Source: Butyricimonas sp. Marseille-P3923 (GTDB taxonomy: Bacteria > Bacteroidota > Bacteroidia > Bacteroidales > Marinifilaceae). Taken from it: a stretch of DNA of 64,000 nucleotides. Within the stretch, counting starts at the first letter, position 1, and each line of letters opens with the position of its first letter. Under the pieces are notes generated by a model that saw only the letters and a list, made by a program, of their open reading frames with translations, had not been told where the DNA came from and ran no database searches. Position numbers and translations under genes: made by a program. The stretch spans positions 620,001 through 684,000 of the forward strand of contig NZ_FXXL01000007.1 in assembly GCF_900184685.1 (NCBI RefSeq), given 5' to 3'. Below, one piece after another: positions 33,603-42,466 of this stretch.

Positions 33603-33733
33603 TTCAACTAATTCTCATAGTTAATAATTTGCTAATATTCTATAAAATAATACATATAACTGATAATTAACAAGTAAGTGTGTATGCCCGTGTACGAGCA
33701 TGCGGCTTCTTCGGACTTTATGGATTGATTTTA

Positions 33734-33763
33734 TTGGAATGCTTGTAAAAATGTTTATATTTG
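33734..33763 (+). promoter_or_regulatory. Promoter of the nfeD-flotillin operon
   Basis: TTG (33734-33736), 19-bp spacer, TATATTTG (33756-33763): full consensus. Leader of about 55 bases before the ATG at 33825. Confidence 0.7.
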
Positions 33764-33824
33764 TCTAGTTGTGCGTGCGTGAGGATATTAAGGAATGTAT
33801 GTAGTGTAATTTAAAATTATTGTC

Positions 33825-34397
33825 ATGGAAGAATGGTGGAATGCTTTAGGTTTATTTATGCAGTCGGTGTGGTGTATCACGTTGTTTGCTAGTTTGGTAT
33901 TTGTTATACAGACCATAATGACTTTCGTTGGAATGGATGCCGACGGGGGGATGGATGTTGATTTGGATGTCGATTCGTCGGGTGACGGGGACGGACCTTT
34001 TCAATTATTCACGTTCCGTAATTTTATTAATTTCCTGTTGGGATTCGGTTGGTCGATAATTTCTTTTCAAGGGGCGATAGAGAATCAGTTTTTGTTGATT
34101 CTTCTGGCTGCCGTGATCGGGGTATTGCTGGTTATGGCCGTGATGGCTATTTTCCGGTTTATGAGCAAGATGGAGCAGAGTGGAACGATTCAGATGGCAA
34201 ATGCTGTCGGGTGCAAGGGAAACGTGTATTTAAAGATTCCGGCAGATAAGCGGGGAGAAGGCAAAGTGCAAATCTCCGTTCAAGGGGCTATCCGGGAATT
34301 TGATGCTATTACTTTGGGTGAGGAGTTGGAAACGGGAGCCCCGATTAAAGTGGTGGAGGTGGTGAATGACAGCACCTTGTTGGTGGAGCGTTTTTAA
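33825..34397 (+). CDS. NfeD/YuaF-like membrane protein
   Basis: 190 residues: membrane helices at about 14-36, 64-84 and 88-112, an acidic loop (GMDADGGMDVDLDVDSSGDG) and a C-terminal OB-fold-like domain (GCKGNVYLKIPADKRGEGKV, GAPIKVVEVVNDSTLLVERF). This is the short NfeD form that accompanies flotillin genes (YuaF with YuaG in Bacillus). It precedes the flotillin gene by 32 bases. Confidence 0.85.
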   Translation: MEEWWNALGLFMQSVWCITLFASLVFVIQTIMTFVGMDADGGMDVDLDVDSSGDGDGPFQLFTFRNFINFLLGFGWSIISFQGAIENQFLLILLAAVIGVLLVMAVMAIFRFMSKMEQSGTIQMANAVGCKGNVYLKIPADKRGEGKVQISVQGAIREFDAITLGEELETGAPIKVVEVVNDSTLLVERF

Positions 34398-34429
34398 AGA
34401 ATACTATTTAATTATTTAACAGCTATAAT

Positions 34430-35881
34430 ATGGAATCTATGGAAGGTAGTTTGTATTTGATCGTCGCGATAGCGGCGGTCTTGTTCGTGACGTTTGCGGC
34501 AATATTGTCCCGTTACAAACGTTGTCCGTCGGACAAGGTATTGGTCGTGTACGGTAAGACCGGGAAAAACGCGGCGGGAGGTGTGAGTTCGGCCCGTTGT
34601 ATTCATGGTGGTGCGGCATTTATATGGCCGGTGTTCCAGAGTTACGCTTTTCTGGACTTGACGCCTATTTCTATCGAGTGCAATTTGACAAACGCGTTGA
34701 GTAAACAAAATATCCGTGTGGATGTACCGTGTCGGTTCACCGTGGGTATTTCTACCGAATCGGACAGTATGACGAACGCTGCCGAACGTTTGCTGGGGCA
34801 ACGGTTGGAGAATATTCAGGATTTGGCGAAAGATATTCTTTTCGGTCAATTGCGTCTGGTGATTGCCACCATGGATATCGAGGAAATCAATTCCGACCGG
34901 GACAAGTTTCTGGCTAACGTGAGTGCCAACGTCGAGGCGGAGTTGCGTAAGATCGGTTTGAAACTGATAAACGTGAACGTGACGGATATTCGCGACGAAT
35001 CGGGTTATATCGAGGCTCTCGGAAAAGAAGCGGCGGCGAAGGCTATCAATGATGCCAAGAAGAGCGTGGCGGAGCAGAACCGTTTCGGTGAGATCGGTAA
35101 AGCCGAGGCAGACCGGGATAAAGATATACGTATCGCGGAAACCGTGCGGGATACCCGTATCCGGACGGCGGAAGCTAACGCCACTGCCGTGGATGGAGAG
35201 AATAATGCCAAGATTTTGATAGCGGATTCGGATGCTATCCGCCGGGAACGGGAGGCAGAGGCTGCCCGTAAGGCGATTGCCGCCGAGAAAGTGCAAGCCG
35301 CTAGAGCTTTGGAAGAGGCTTACATGGCTGAGAAGGAAGCCGAGATAGCCCGCGCCGAAAGGGAGAAAGCTACACAAGCCGCCAATATCGTGGTTCCCGC
35401 GCAGATTGACAAGGAGAAAGCGATTATCGACGCCGAGGCAGAAGCCGAACGTTTGCGCAGGTTGGCAAAAGGGGAGGCTGACGCAATCTTTGCCAAGATG
35501 GACGCCGAGGCACGGGGTATATACGAGGTATTGACCAAGCAAGCCGAGGGATACGCCCGGATCGTGAAAGCCGCTGCCGGCGATCCGGACAAGGCGGTGA
35601 TGATGTTGATTACCGATAAGTTGCCGGAACTCGTGAAAACGCAGGTGGAAGCGGTTAAGAATATCAAGATTGACAAGGTTACCGTTTGGGACGGGAATAA
35701 TGCCGGAAACGGTAATACTTCCACCGCTAATTTTATCTCCGGAATGATGAAATCCGTGCCCCCGTTAAACGATTTATTTAACATGGCGGGATTGAATTTA
35801 CCCACTTATTTGAAAGGGACTCCGACGGAAGACGTGAAAGTTGAAGAGAAGCCACTGGAAGATGTTTCAAGTGAAAGCTAA
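34430..35881 (+). CDS. Flotillin-like SPFH protein
   Basis: 483 residues: one N-terminal membrane helix (LIVAIAAVLFVTFAAIL), an SPFH domain (SDKVLVVYGKTGKNAAGG, GGAAFIWPVFQ, then VNVTDIRDESGYIEALGKEA) and a long alanine/glutamate-rich coiled coil (about 190-370) with EAERLRRLAKGEADAIFAKM, ending in a flexible acidic tail. Flotillins oligomerise on the cytoplasmic face of the inner membrane and organise membrane domains. Paired with the NfeD-like gene. Confidence 0.92.
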   Translation: MESMEGSLYLIVAIAAVLFVTFAAILSRYKRCPSDKVLVVYGKTGKNAAGGVSSARCIHGGAAFIWPVFQSYAFLDLTPISIECNLTNALSKQNIRVDVPCRFTVGISTESDSMTNAAERLLGQRLENIQDLAKDILFGQLRLVIATMDIEEINSDRDKFLANVSANVEAELRKIGLKLINVNVTDIRDESGYIEALGKEAAAKAINDAKKSVAEQNRFGEIGKAEADRDKDIRIAETVRDTRIRTAEANATAVDGENNAKILIADSDAIRREREAEAARKAIAAEKVQAARALEEAYMAEKEAEIARAEREKATQAANIVVPAQIDKEKAIIDAEAEAERLRRLAKGEADAIFAKMDAEARGIYEVLTKQAEGYARIVKAAAGDPDKAVMMLITDKLPELVKTQVEAVKNIKIDKVTVWDGNNAGNGNTSTANFISGMMKSVPPLNDLFNMAGLNLPTYLKGTPTEDVKVEEKPLEDVSSES

Positions 35882-35909
35882 CTTTTAGCTTCGTTTTTCG
35901 TTAACTAAT

Positions 35910-35954
35910 ATTATCTTTGTGGTATACTTTAAAGAGGTATATCACAAAGATAAT
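35910..35954. promoter_or_regulatory. Inverted repeat carrying a -7 element on each arm (tsaE upstream)
   Basis: ATTATCTTTGTG (35910-35921) and CACAAAGATAAT (35943-35954) are perfect reverse complements. Each arm contains TATCTTTG, so either strand could be transcribed; the plus-strand copy lies about 55 bases before tsaE. As RNA the whole repeat could also end the flotillin transcript. Confidence 0.55.
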
Positions 35955-35976
35955 GTACTTTTAAATAAAATAGATT

Positions 35977-36390
35977 ATGCGTTGGATAATTGACGGCGTG
36001 GACGACTTGAAGAGAGTGGCAAAGGAATTTCTGGAATTTACCGGGAAAGACACGATATATGCATTATACGGTCCCATGGGAGTGGGAAAAACGACTTTCG
36101 TGAAGGCTGTTGCCGAGCAGCTTGGGATAGAGGATGATGTAAATTCACCCACTTTTGCTATCGTGAACGAATATCTGACGGCACGGGGGGATTCGGTTTT
36201 CCATTTTGACTTCTATCGTGTGAAGAACGTGGAGGAGGCGATGGATTTCGGGTACGAGGAGTATTTTTATAGCGGGAACCGTTGTTTTATCGAGTGGCCG
36301 GAGATGATTGAATCGTTATTGCCGGAGAACACGTTAATTTGCCGTTTTACCGAACTGGAAGACGGGCGGAGAGAATTGACGATAGATTAA
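35977..36390 (+). CDS. tsaE: tRNA threonylcarbamoyladenosine biosynthesis ATPase
   Basis: 137 residues, normal size. TsaE works with TsaB and TsaD to put the t6A modification on tRNAs. The P-loop is LYGPMGVGKTTFVKA, followed by VNSPTFAIVNEY, HFDFYRVKN and CFIEWPEMIESLLP, the standard family pattern. Next to it lies the alanine-dehydrogenase-like gene, a pairing I recall from other Bacteroidota. Confidence 0.96.
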   Translation: MRWIIDGVDDLKRVAKEFLEFTGKDTIYALYGPMGVGKTTFVKAVAEQLGIEDDVNSPTFAIVNEYLTARGDSVFHFDFYRVKNVEEAMDFGYEEYFYSGNRCFIEWPEMIESLLPENTLICRFTELEDGRRELTID

Positions 36391-36416
36391 AATTATAAAT
36401 ACTAAATCAGAATCGC

Positions 36417-37637
36417 ATGGATAATTCGGGTAAAATGTTAGGCGCACAGATAAACAGGGAATGGTTTTTGTACCAAGAGAAGGAAGTCTTCGGGGAACGC
36501 CGTCATAAGCGAATGACTATCGGGTTGCCGGATGAAACGGGGCGTCGGGAGAACCGGGTTTGCCTGACACCCGAAGCCGTGGGAGTCTTGGTAGACTTTG
36601 GGCATTCTATTCTTGTCCAGCGGGGTGCGGGGGAGCAGGCGCATTATCATGATAGGGACTATGCGGATGCCGGGGCGCAAATGGTGGATACCCGCGAGGA
36701 GGTTTACACGTCTGATGTTATTTTGAAACCGACACCCGTGATGCAAGAGGATGTGGAGGTGATGCGTGACCGTCAGGTGATTCTGTCCCCGATAGAACTG
36801 TTCGAGTTACGGAAAGAAGCTATCGTGGAGATGATGCAGAAGAAAGTTACCGCTATCGGTTTTGATATATTGAAAGGGGAGAACGGGACTTATCCGGTGG
36901 TGGAGATGATGAGCGAGATTTCGGGAAACTCGGCGATCATGATTGCCAGCGAGTACCTAAGTAATTCCCGCGAGGGGAAAGGTATCCTGTTGGGAGGGAT
37001 TACCGGGGTGACGCCTGCCGAGGTGGTTATTCTCGGAGCCGGAACTCTTGGCGAGTACGCTGCCCGGACGGCTTTGGCTCTGGGGGCGGAGGTGAAAGTG
37101 TTCGATCATTCTCTGGATAGGTTGCGACGTCTGAATCATTGCTTGGGACAACGGGTGTACACGTCCGTGTTCCATAAACCGGTGTTGGAACGGGCATTAT
37201 TGTCTGCCGACGTGCTGATCGGGGCTTTGCGTTTCTTTGACGATGATTTGGGAATCACGGTTTCCGAGGAACAGGTAAAGTTGATGAAACAGGGGGCAGT
37301 GATCGTGGATATGTCCATCGAACATGGCGGATGTATAGAAACTTCCGGTCCCACGACTCACGATAATCCCACGTACATGTACAACGGCGTGATTCATTAT
37401 TGTGTGCCGAACGTGCCTTCACGGGTTGCTCGGACGGCATCTATCGCTTACAGTAACTTGTTTATCCCGCTATTCGAGAAGATTGCCCGCGGTGGGGGAT
37501 TCAATCCCGCTATCAAGAGTGATGCCGGGTTACGACACGGGGTATATATATATAACGGTGTACTGACCAAAAAGATTATTGCCGATAAATACGGTTTGGT
37601 TTCCAGAGATATAGATCTGTTGCTGGCGGCATTTTAG
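36417..37637 (+). CDS. Alanine dehydrogenase-like protein (AlaDh/PNT family)
   Basis: 406 residues. After an N-terminal extension of about 30 residues comes the AlaDh/PNT fold: TIGLPDETGRRENRVCLTPE, RGAGEQAHYHDRDYADAGA, the lysine in VILKPTPV, GGITGVTPAEVVILGAGTLG with the nucleotide-binding glycines, and IVDMSIEHGGCIETS. True alanine dehydrogenases have about 370 residues and KEIKNNEFRV-type starts; the opening PDETGRRENRV differs, so substrate (alanine or another amino acid) is uncertain. Its end overlaps the convergent gmhB by four bases. Confidence 0.8.
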   Translation: MDNSGKMLGAQINREWFLYQEKEVFGERRHKRMTIGLPDETGRRENRVCLTPEAVGVLVDFGHSILVQRGAGEQAHYHDRDYADAGAQMVDTREEVYTSDVILKPTPVMQEDVEVMRDRQVILSPIELFELRKEAIVEMMQKKVTAIGFDILKGENGTYPVVEMMSEISGNSAIMIASEYLSNSREGKGILLGGITGVTPAEVVILGAGTLGEYAARTALALGAEVKVFDHSLDRLRRLNHCLGQRVYTSVFHKPVLERALLSADVLIGALRFFDDDLGITVSEEQVKLMKQGAVIVDMSIEHGGCIETSGPTTHDNPTYMYNGVIHYCVPNVPSRVARTASIAYSNLFIPLFEKIARGGGFNPAIKSDAGLRHGVYIYNGVLTKKIIADKYGLVSRDIDLLLAAF

Positions 37638-38173
37638 AGTGATTCTTTTAAAATGCTGTCAATTACTTGGGTTAAATCACTGTTTTTCTTGATCTTGATA
37701 CCTCGTATTCCGGCAGCTTCCGCGGCTTCGATATCCCGTCCGCCATCGCCGATCAACAGGGAAGCGGATTTGTCGATATCAAATTCCCGTATGGCTTGCT
37801 CGATCATGCCGGGGGCGGGTTTTCGGCAGGAGCAGGGAGCCACGCTGTCATGGTGAGGGCAATAGTATATTTTGTCGATACGTGCCCCGTGCTTTTCAAG
37901 TTCCGTGCGCATGTAGGCGTGTACCGCCTCGACATCTTCAATGGTATATTCTCCTTTGGCCACGCCGCCTTGATTGGTTACCACGATAACCAGATAACCC
38001 GCTTCGTTCAATCGGCGGATGCCGTCGATAACACCGGGGTTGAAAACGAAATCTTCTTTTTTATAAATATAGTAGTGACCTTCATCGGAGTTTATCGTAC
38101 CGTCCCGGTCTAGGAATATGGCTCGTGATTTATGTTCGCCTTTGGCAGGTTGCAGGACTGTAATCTTTTCCAT
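37634..38173 (-). CDS. gmhB: D-glycero-beta-D-manno-heptose-1,7-bisphosphate 7-phosphatase
   Basis: HAD-IIIA phosphatase of about 180 residues, acting in ADP-heptose synthesis for the lipopolysaccharide core. HAD motif I is FLDRDGTIN, motif II VTNQGGVAKGEY, the zinc loop ligands are in YYCPHHDS and PCSCRKPAPGM, and motif IV is LIGDGGRDIEAAEAAG. Other GmhB proteins often have GD-x-x-x-D with R before D, here GDGGRD, which is compatible. ATG 38173 (MEKITVLQPAK). It follows holA by two bases. Confidence 0.9.
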   Translation of the reverse strand: MEKITVLQPAKGEHKSRAIFLDRDGTINSDEGHYYIYKKEDFVFNPGVIDGIRRLNEAGYLVIVVTNQGGVAKGEYTIEDVEAVHAYMRTELEKHGARIDKIYYCPHHDSVAPCSCRKPAPGMIEQAIREFDIDKSASLLIGDGGRDIEAAEAAGIRGIKIKKNSDLTQVIDSILKESL

Positions 38174-38175
38174 TC

Positions 38176-39186
38176 TCAATGCATTATTTTGAATATCAAT
38201 TCTCTCAATAGTTGACCGTCGGAGATGTTGACGTTGCCGACACCTTTAGATTTGAGGTCATATTCTCTTAGCCATGATATGATGTTGGCACATTTCATGG
38301 CGTTGTATCTTTTAGCGCCTTCCGTGTAATCTTTCATGAAGTAGGGGTTTATTCCCAGTATCTTTGCCATTTCCTGCGGGCTTGGGGTACTTTTCTTCTG
38401 GTAATGGTACGTGAGCAGGTTCAGAAAATAGCGGAACAGCATGGTGATCGTGAGAACCAAGGGATTGTTCTTGGGGTTTGCCTCGAAGTAGTTCACGATA
38501 CGGTTGGCTTTCAGGTGATCCATGGCAACGATAGCCGCGGTGAGTTCGAACGTGTTGAACTCTTTGCTGATACCCGTGTGTTCTTCGACAAGGTTTTCCT
38601 TGATCTCTCCGCCGCCGGGAAGTAGCAGCATGAGTTTATCCAGTTCATTCGCTACTTTGCTAAGGTCATTGCCCAGACTATCCGCCAATATATTCGCGGC
38701 TTTCGGGGAGATCATGCATTTCTTCTCTTTGCAATATGACACGATCCAGTCGGGAATCTTGTTGTCGTAAAGTTTTGCCGAGTCAAAATAGACACAGTTG
38801 GGAGAAGAAGCCAATTTCTTGAACACCCCTTTGCGTTTGTCCGGCTTTTTGTTTTTATATAAAAATACCAGTATCGTGGTCGGTTGGAAATGGTCGACAT
38901 AAGGAAGCAGATTCTCGAAATCCCGGATATTCTGGGCTTCCTTTACGATAACGACTTGTCTTTGTGCCATCATCGGGAAACGTCGGGCGGTATCGGTCAC
39001 GGTGGTCATGGATACGTCATTCCCGTATAAAATAGTTTGGTTGAACGCCTTTTCATCTTCCGTGAGCGCACTCTTCTCTATTTTATTCGCTATTTCATCC
39101 AAGAAATAGGGCTCTTCGCCTGATAAAAAGTAAATTGGGAAATATTTCCCTTTCTTTATATCCGCAATAATCTCTTCGTATTTCAT
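38176..39186 (-). CDS. holA: DNA polymerase III delta subunit
   Basis: 336 residues, the normal size. It opens the sliding clamp as part of the clamp loader. Typical stretches: YFPIYFLSGEEPYFLDEIAN, NQTILYGND, ARRFPMMAQRQVVIVKEAQN and the three-helix C-terminal collar (ANRIVNYFEANPKNNPLV, LGINPYFMKDYTEGAKRY). As in other delta subunits the ATP-binding residues are degenerate. Upstream of gmhB on the minus strand, likely one operon. Confidence 0.94.
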   Translation of the reverse strand: MKYEEIIADIKKGKYFPIYFLSGEEPYFLDEIANKIEKSALTEDEKAFNQTILYGNDVSMTTVTDTARRFPMMAQRQVVIVKEAQNIRDFENLLPYVDHFQPTTILVFLYKNKKPDKRKGVFKKLASSPNCVYFDSAKLYDNKIPDWIVSYCKEKKCMISPKAANILADSLGNDLSKVANELDKLMLLLPGGGEIKENLVEEHTGISKEFNTFELTAAIVAMDHLKANRIVNYFEANPKNNPLVLTITMLFRYFLNLLTYHYQKKSTPSPQEMAKILGINPYFMKDYTEGAKRYNAMKCANIISWLREYDLKSKGVGNVNISDGQLLRELIFKIMH

Positions 39187-39206
39187 AAAGGCAAAGATAC
39201 TATTTT

Positions 39207-39374
39207 AGTTTATAAAGTTTGTAAGGTTTATAAAGTTTATAAGGTTCATGTACTCTTGCGAGGCACTTTGTCCACGGTAGCATAGCTGCCGATAAATCTT
39301 GTCCGAAAGCCTCCCGTGACCTTATAGACTTTACAAACTTTATAAACCTTATGAACTTTATAAACTTTACAAAC
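39207..39374. repeat. Family 1 inverted-repeat element, copy F (diverged)
   Basis: Arms of TTTATAAAG-type units at both ends; the core is decayed: CTTGCGAGGCACTTTGTCC, CGGTAGCATAGCTGCCG, TTGTCCGAAAGCCTCCCG. It separates holA and the DUF4294 gene on the minus strand, and its last arm overlaps the end of the DUF4294 frame. Confidence 0.85.
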
Positions 39375-39942
39375 CCTTTTCTATCTGCCGTACCACCTCC
39401 TCTATCTCCTTGTCCCTTCCTTCCGGTTCGTAATCGGCTTTGAGGTTATTGCCGAAGAGGAGGGCGAGAGATTGCCAGAAATAGGCGTTCACGCTTCCCT
39501 TATATTCCTTGATATGATGAAACGAAGAGTTATTTGTTTCCCGGTAGATTAGACGCACGAGTATTTTTCCTTGCGTGACGGTCAGGCTCATGAGAGGTTT
39601 TTTGAATGTCTTCATGAGTTGTTTGTATTCTTCTTTGATAATTCGTTCTTTTTCCCGTTTCGAGTGCGCTTGCGCGAGCAGTGCTTCAATCTCGTTAATC
39701 TTTGCGGCGGCTATTTTCGCGTAAGGGAGAGCCTTGCGGACGTTGTGTACCAGTCGATGATTGCGTTTTTGCTGGCGGGCGTATTTGCGTGCGTTGATCC
39801 TTTCCGCGAACACATTGACCTCATCCAGAGTGACATGGGGCAACGTATCCCTGCCGATAACGATGGAGGGTACGATACTTTGTGCCTTCGCGAAGGTGTT
39901 AATAAATAAAGATAGGAGTAATATGATGAATGTTTTGTACAT
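39367..39942 (-). CDS. DUF4294 exported protein
   Basis: 191 residues with a signal peptide ending at TFAKAQ, then IVIGRDTLPHVTLDEVNVFA and the helical, basic middle RKYARQQKRNHRLVHNVRKA, and the family-typical SLTVTQGKILVRLIYRETN and SVNAYFWQSLALLFGNNLK. This is the DUF4294 pattern of Bacteroidota; role unknown, periplasm expected. Its last codons lie in the arm of repeat copy F. Confidence 0.9.
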   Translation of the reverse strand: MYKTFIILLLSLFINTFAKAQSIVPSIVIGRDTLPHVTLDEVNVFAERINARKYARQQKRNHRLVHNVRKALPYAKIAAAKINEIEALLAQAHSKREKERIIKEEYKQLMKTFKKPLMSLTVTQGKILVRLIYRETNNSSFHHIKEYKGSVNAYFWQSLALLFGNNLKADYEPEGRDKEIEEVVRQIEKGL

Positions 39943-40014
39943 TTTTTTATCTTTGCATTAACGCTTTATTGATACAAATTTAGTGATATATTTGACTTGT
40001 AAAAACGAAAACCA

Positions 40015-40605
40015 GTGGAAAAGGAATTTCAGGATCTGTTTCAGATACGTCATAATAATGACCGTGTTGAAGTTGGGAAGGTATTGATTGCCGAACCTTT
40101 TCTGGAGGGGAAGTATTTTAACCGTTCCGTGGTCTATATAGTGGAGCATGATGATTCGGGAAGCGTGGGGTTTGTTTTGAACAAGCCGTTACCTTACACG
40201 GCGTCCGAATTGGTGAAGGAATTGGATGGGGTGTATTTCCCGGTGTATATCGGGGGACCGGTAGAACGTAACCAATTGTATTACATTCACCGGAGAAACG
40301 ATATCCCCGATTCGGTACGGATAGCGGACGGGATATACTGGGGCGGAGATTTTAAGGCAGTGACGGAGATGTTACAAGCCGGAAAGATATTGCAAGAGGA
40401 AATTCGTTTCTTTGCCGGTTATAGCGGCTGGACGGAAACGCAATTGGACAATGAACTGAAAGAAAACTCGTGGATGGTGGGTACGATTTCCGCGGACGTG
40501 TTGTTTACCGTTCCGAATAGCGGACTATGGGAACAGGTCATGAGTTCTTTGGGTGGCAAGCACAAATTGTGGGCGAATTTCCCGGAAGACCCGATTCTTA
40601 ACTAA
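40015..40605 (+). CDS. yqgE: YqgE/AlgH family protein
   Basis: 196 residues, GTG start. The family marks are VLIAEPFLEGKYFNRSVVYI, GSVGFVLNKPL, YIGGPVERNQLYYIH and FAGYSGWTETQLDNELKENSW. YqgE proteins (UPF0301) are widespread and cytoplasmic, with no settled function; AlgH of Pseudomonas is linked to alginate regulation. No in-frame ATG gives the full domain, so GTG 40015 is chosen. Confidence 0.93.
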   Translation: MEKEFQDLFQIRHNNDRVEVGKVLIAEPFLEGKYFNRSVVYIVEHDDSGSVGFVLNKPLPYTASELVKELDGVYFPVYIGGPVERNQLYYIHRRNDIPDSVRIADGIYWGGDFKAVTEMLQAGKILQEEIRFFAGYSGWTETQLDNELKENSWMVGTISADVLFTVPNSGLWEQVMSSLGGKHKLWANFPEDPILN

Positions 40606-40718
40606 TTGAAAATGGAGAATTGAAAATTGAAAATAAAAAAGGTTTGATGGTTAGATTTTTCGAGAGGGAGAGCACGAGCGGGGGAATCATAAATCTAAAA
40701 TCATAAATCATAAATATA
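40606..40718. repeat. Composite family 4 / family 3 repeat before rnpB
   Basis: Starts with GAAAATGGAGAATTGAAAAT units at the yqgE stop, has a middle with CGAGAGGGAGAGCACGAGC, and ends with AATCATAAATCATAAAT just before the RNase P RNA. Confidence 0.7.
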
Positions 40719-40721
40719 AAA

Positions 40722-41066
40722 AGGCAGTTCGTTCTATCGCTGTCCCGCGAGGGAGAGAGGAAAGTCCGGGCAACGCAGGGCATCGTGCTTCCTAACGGGA
40801 AGGTATTCGAAAGGATACAGTAGTGTAACAGAAAACAACCGTTCCGTTCGCGGAACAAGGGTGAAAAGGTGGGGTAAGAGCCCACCGGTATCCCGGGCGA
40901 CCGGGGTAGCCGTACGCCTCACGAGTTGCAAGACCATGTATACCGGCAATTAAGGTTTGCCCGATCGATGCCGGGGGGTAGGTCGCTAGAGCCGCGAAGT
41001 GATTCGCGGAGTAGATAAATGATAGAAACCGAAAGGTACAGAACCCGGCTTATAGAACTGCCTTTT
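40722..41066 (+). ncRNA. rnpB: RNase P RNA (bacterial class A)
   Basis: The catalytic RNA of RNase P, which makes tRNA 5' ends. The ends pair as the P1 stem (AGGCAGTTC and GAACTGCCT), followed by a T tract. The universally conserved core GAGGAAAGTCCGGGC lies near the 5' end, with ACAGAA, the P-region GGTAAGAGCCCACC, TAGATAAATGATAG and the 3' core AGAACCCGGCTTATAG. Length of about 345 nt is normal. It is flanked on both sides by family 3 repeats. Confidence 0.96.
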
Positions 41067-41077
41067 TTTATTTAAAA

Positions 41078-41187
41078 CTTATTAAGTTACGATTTATGAA
41101 TTACGATTTACGATTAAAAGAGCATAGGCATTTCGGTTAAATCATAAGTCATAAATCAAGAAATCATAAATCAAGAAATTAAAATAG
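41078..41187. repeat. Family 3 inverted-repeat element after rnpB
   Basis: ACGATTTATGAATTACGATT on the left, AATCATAAGTCATAAATC and AATCATAAATCAAGAAAT on the right, around a short core. It ends a few bases before the sdaA start. Confidence 0.75.
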
Positions 41188-41192
41188 AGGAC

Positions 41193-42401
41193 GTGAAATC
41201 AATCAGAGAAATATTTAGAATAGGGTATGGACCTTCATCCAGCCATACAATGGGACCGGGACGTGCGGCACTTTTCTTCAAGGAGAGAAATCCCGATGCG
41301 GAGCGTTATCGGGTGACTTTATTCGGCAGCTTGGCTCTCACGGGCGTGGGGCATGGTACGGACGTGGCAATCCAGAAAATGATAGATCGTCCCGACGACA
41401 CGGAAATCGTGTGGGAATCCGACAAATCTTTGCCGCATCACCCGAACGGGATGCTGTTCGAGGCGTTGAACAACGGGGAGGTTGCGGATCGTTGGGAGGT
41501 ATATAGTGTCGGGGGCGGAGCCTTATGGGATGAACAGGGGACTTTCAACTCGGACGACATATACCCGGACACGAAGATGACCGATATCTTGGATTGGTGC
41601 AAGTCCGAGGGGCGTTCTTTCGTGGAATACGTGGAATTGCACGAGGGACAGGAAATATTCGATTACCTCGAGGAAGTGTGGCGGGTAATGGTGGACAGTA
41701 TCCACAACGGGTTGGAGAACGAGGGCGTGTTGCCCGGCAATTTGCGGTTAGCCCGCAAGGCTTGCTCGTATCACGTGCGGGCTCAACAATCCGCGGGAAC
41801 CTTGCGCCACATGGGAATGGTGTTTGCTGCGGCTTTGGCAGTGGCGGAGGAGAACGCTGCCGGGGGCAAGATCGTGACGGCTCCCACTTGTGGTTCCGCG
41901 GGAGTGGTTCCTTCCGTGCTGTATTTCTTGAAACATGACCAGAACATAAGTGACAAACGAATCATAAAAGGATTGGCGACAGCCGGGTTGATCGGTAACA
42001 TCGTGAAGACCAACGGTTCTATTTCCGGTGCGGAAGTAGGGTGTCAAGGCGAACTGGGAACGGCTTGCGCGATGGCGGCAGGTGCCGCCGCCCAGATTCT
42101 CGGCGGTTCCCCGATGCAGATAGAGTACGCGGCTGAAATGGGATTCGAGCATAACTTGGGATTGACCTGTGACCCGGTAGGCGGTTACGTGCAAATCCCT
42201 TGTATCGAGCGTAACGCGTTCATTTCCCAGAAAGCGCGGGAGTGTGCCATTTACTCGTTGTTCTCCGACGGGCGGCACAAAGTGTCGTTTGACGACGTTG
42301 TCGAAACGATGATGCAAACGGGCTGCGACATGCAGGCAAAATACAGGGAAACAAGCCTTGGAGGATTGGCACGTATATACAGGGCGCCGTTGAAGAAGTG
42401 A
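41193..42401 (+). CDS. sdaA: L-serine ammonia-lyase, single-chain iron-sulfur type
   Basis: 402 residues, GTG start. Converts serine to pyruvate and ammonia. The N-terminal beta domain has IGYGPSSSHTMGPGRAALFF; the alpha domain has IVTAPTCGSAGVVPSVLYF, NGSISGAEVGCQGELGTACA, LGLTCDPVGGYVQIPCIERN, whose cysteines hold the [4Fe-4S] cluster that replaces PLP. Such fused serine dehydratases are usual in Bacteroidales. It is followed by the bifunctional nuclease gene after 65 bases. Confidence 0.95.
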   Translation: MKSIREIFRIGYGPSSSHTMGPGRAALFFKERNPDAERYRVTLFGSLALTGVGHGTDVAIQKMIDRPDDTEIVWESDKSLPHHPNGMLFEALNNGEVADRWEVYSVGGGALWDEQGTFNSDDIYPDTKMTDILDWCKSEGRSFVEYVELHEGQEIFDYLEEVWRVMVDSIHNGLENEGVLPGNLRLARKACSYHVRAQQSAGTLRHMGMVFAAALAVAEENAAGGKIVTAPTCGSAGVVPSVLYFLKHDQNISDKRIIKGLATAGLIGNIVKTNGSISGAEVGCQGELGTACAMAAGAAAQILGGSPMQIEYAAEMGFEHNLGLTCDPVGGYVQIPCIERNAFISQKARECAIYSLFSDGRHKVSFDDVVETMMQTGCDMQAKYRETSLGGLARIYRAPLKK

Positions 42402-42466
42402 TTTCGCGGGGGAAACCATGCCGGGTTTAAACTCGTAGATCAAGAATCTAAAATGATACAGGTTTT

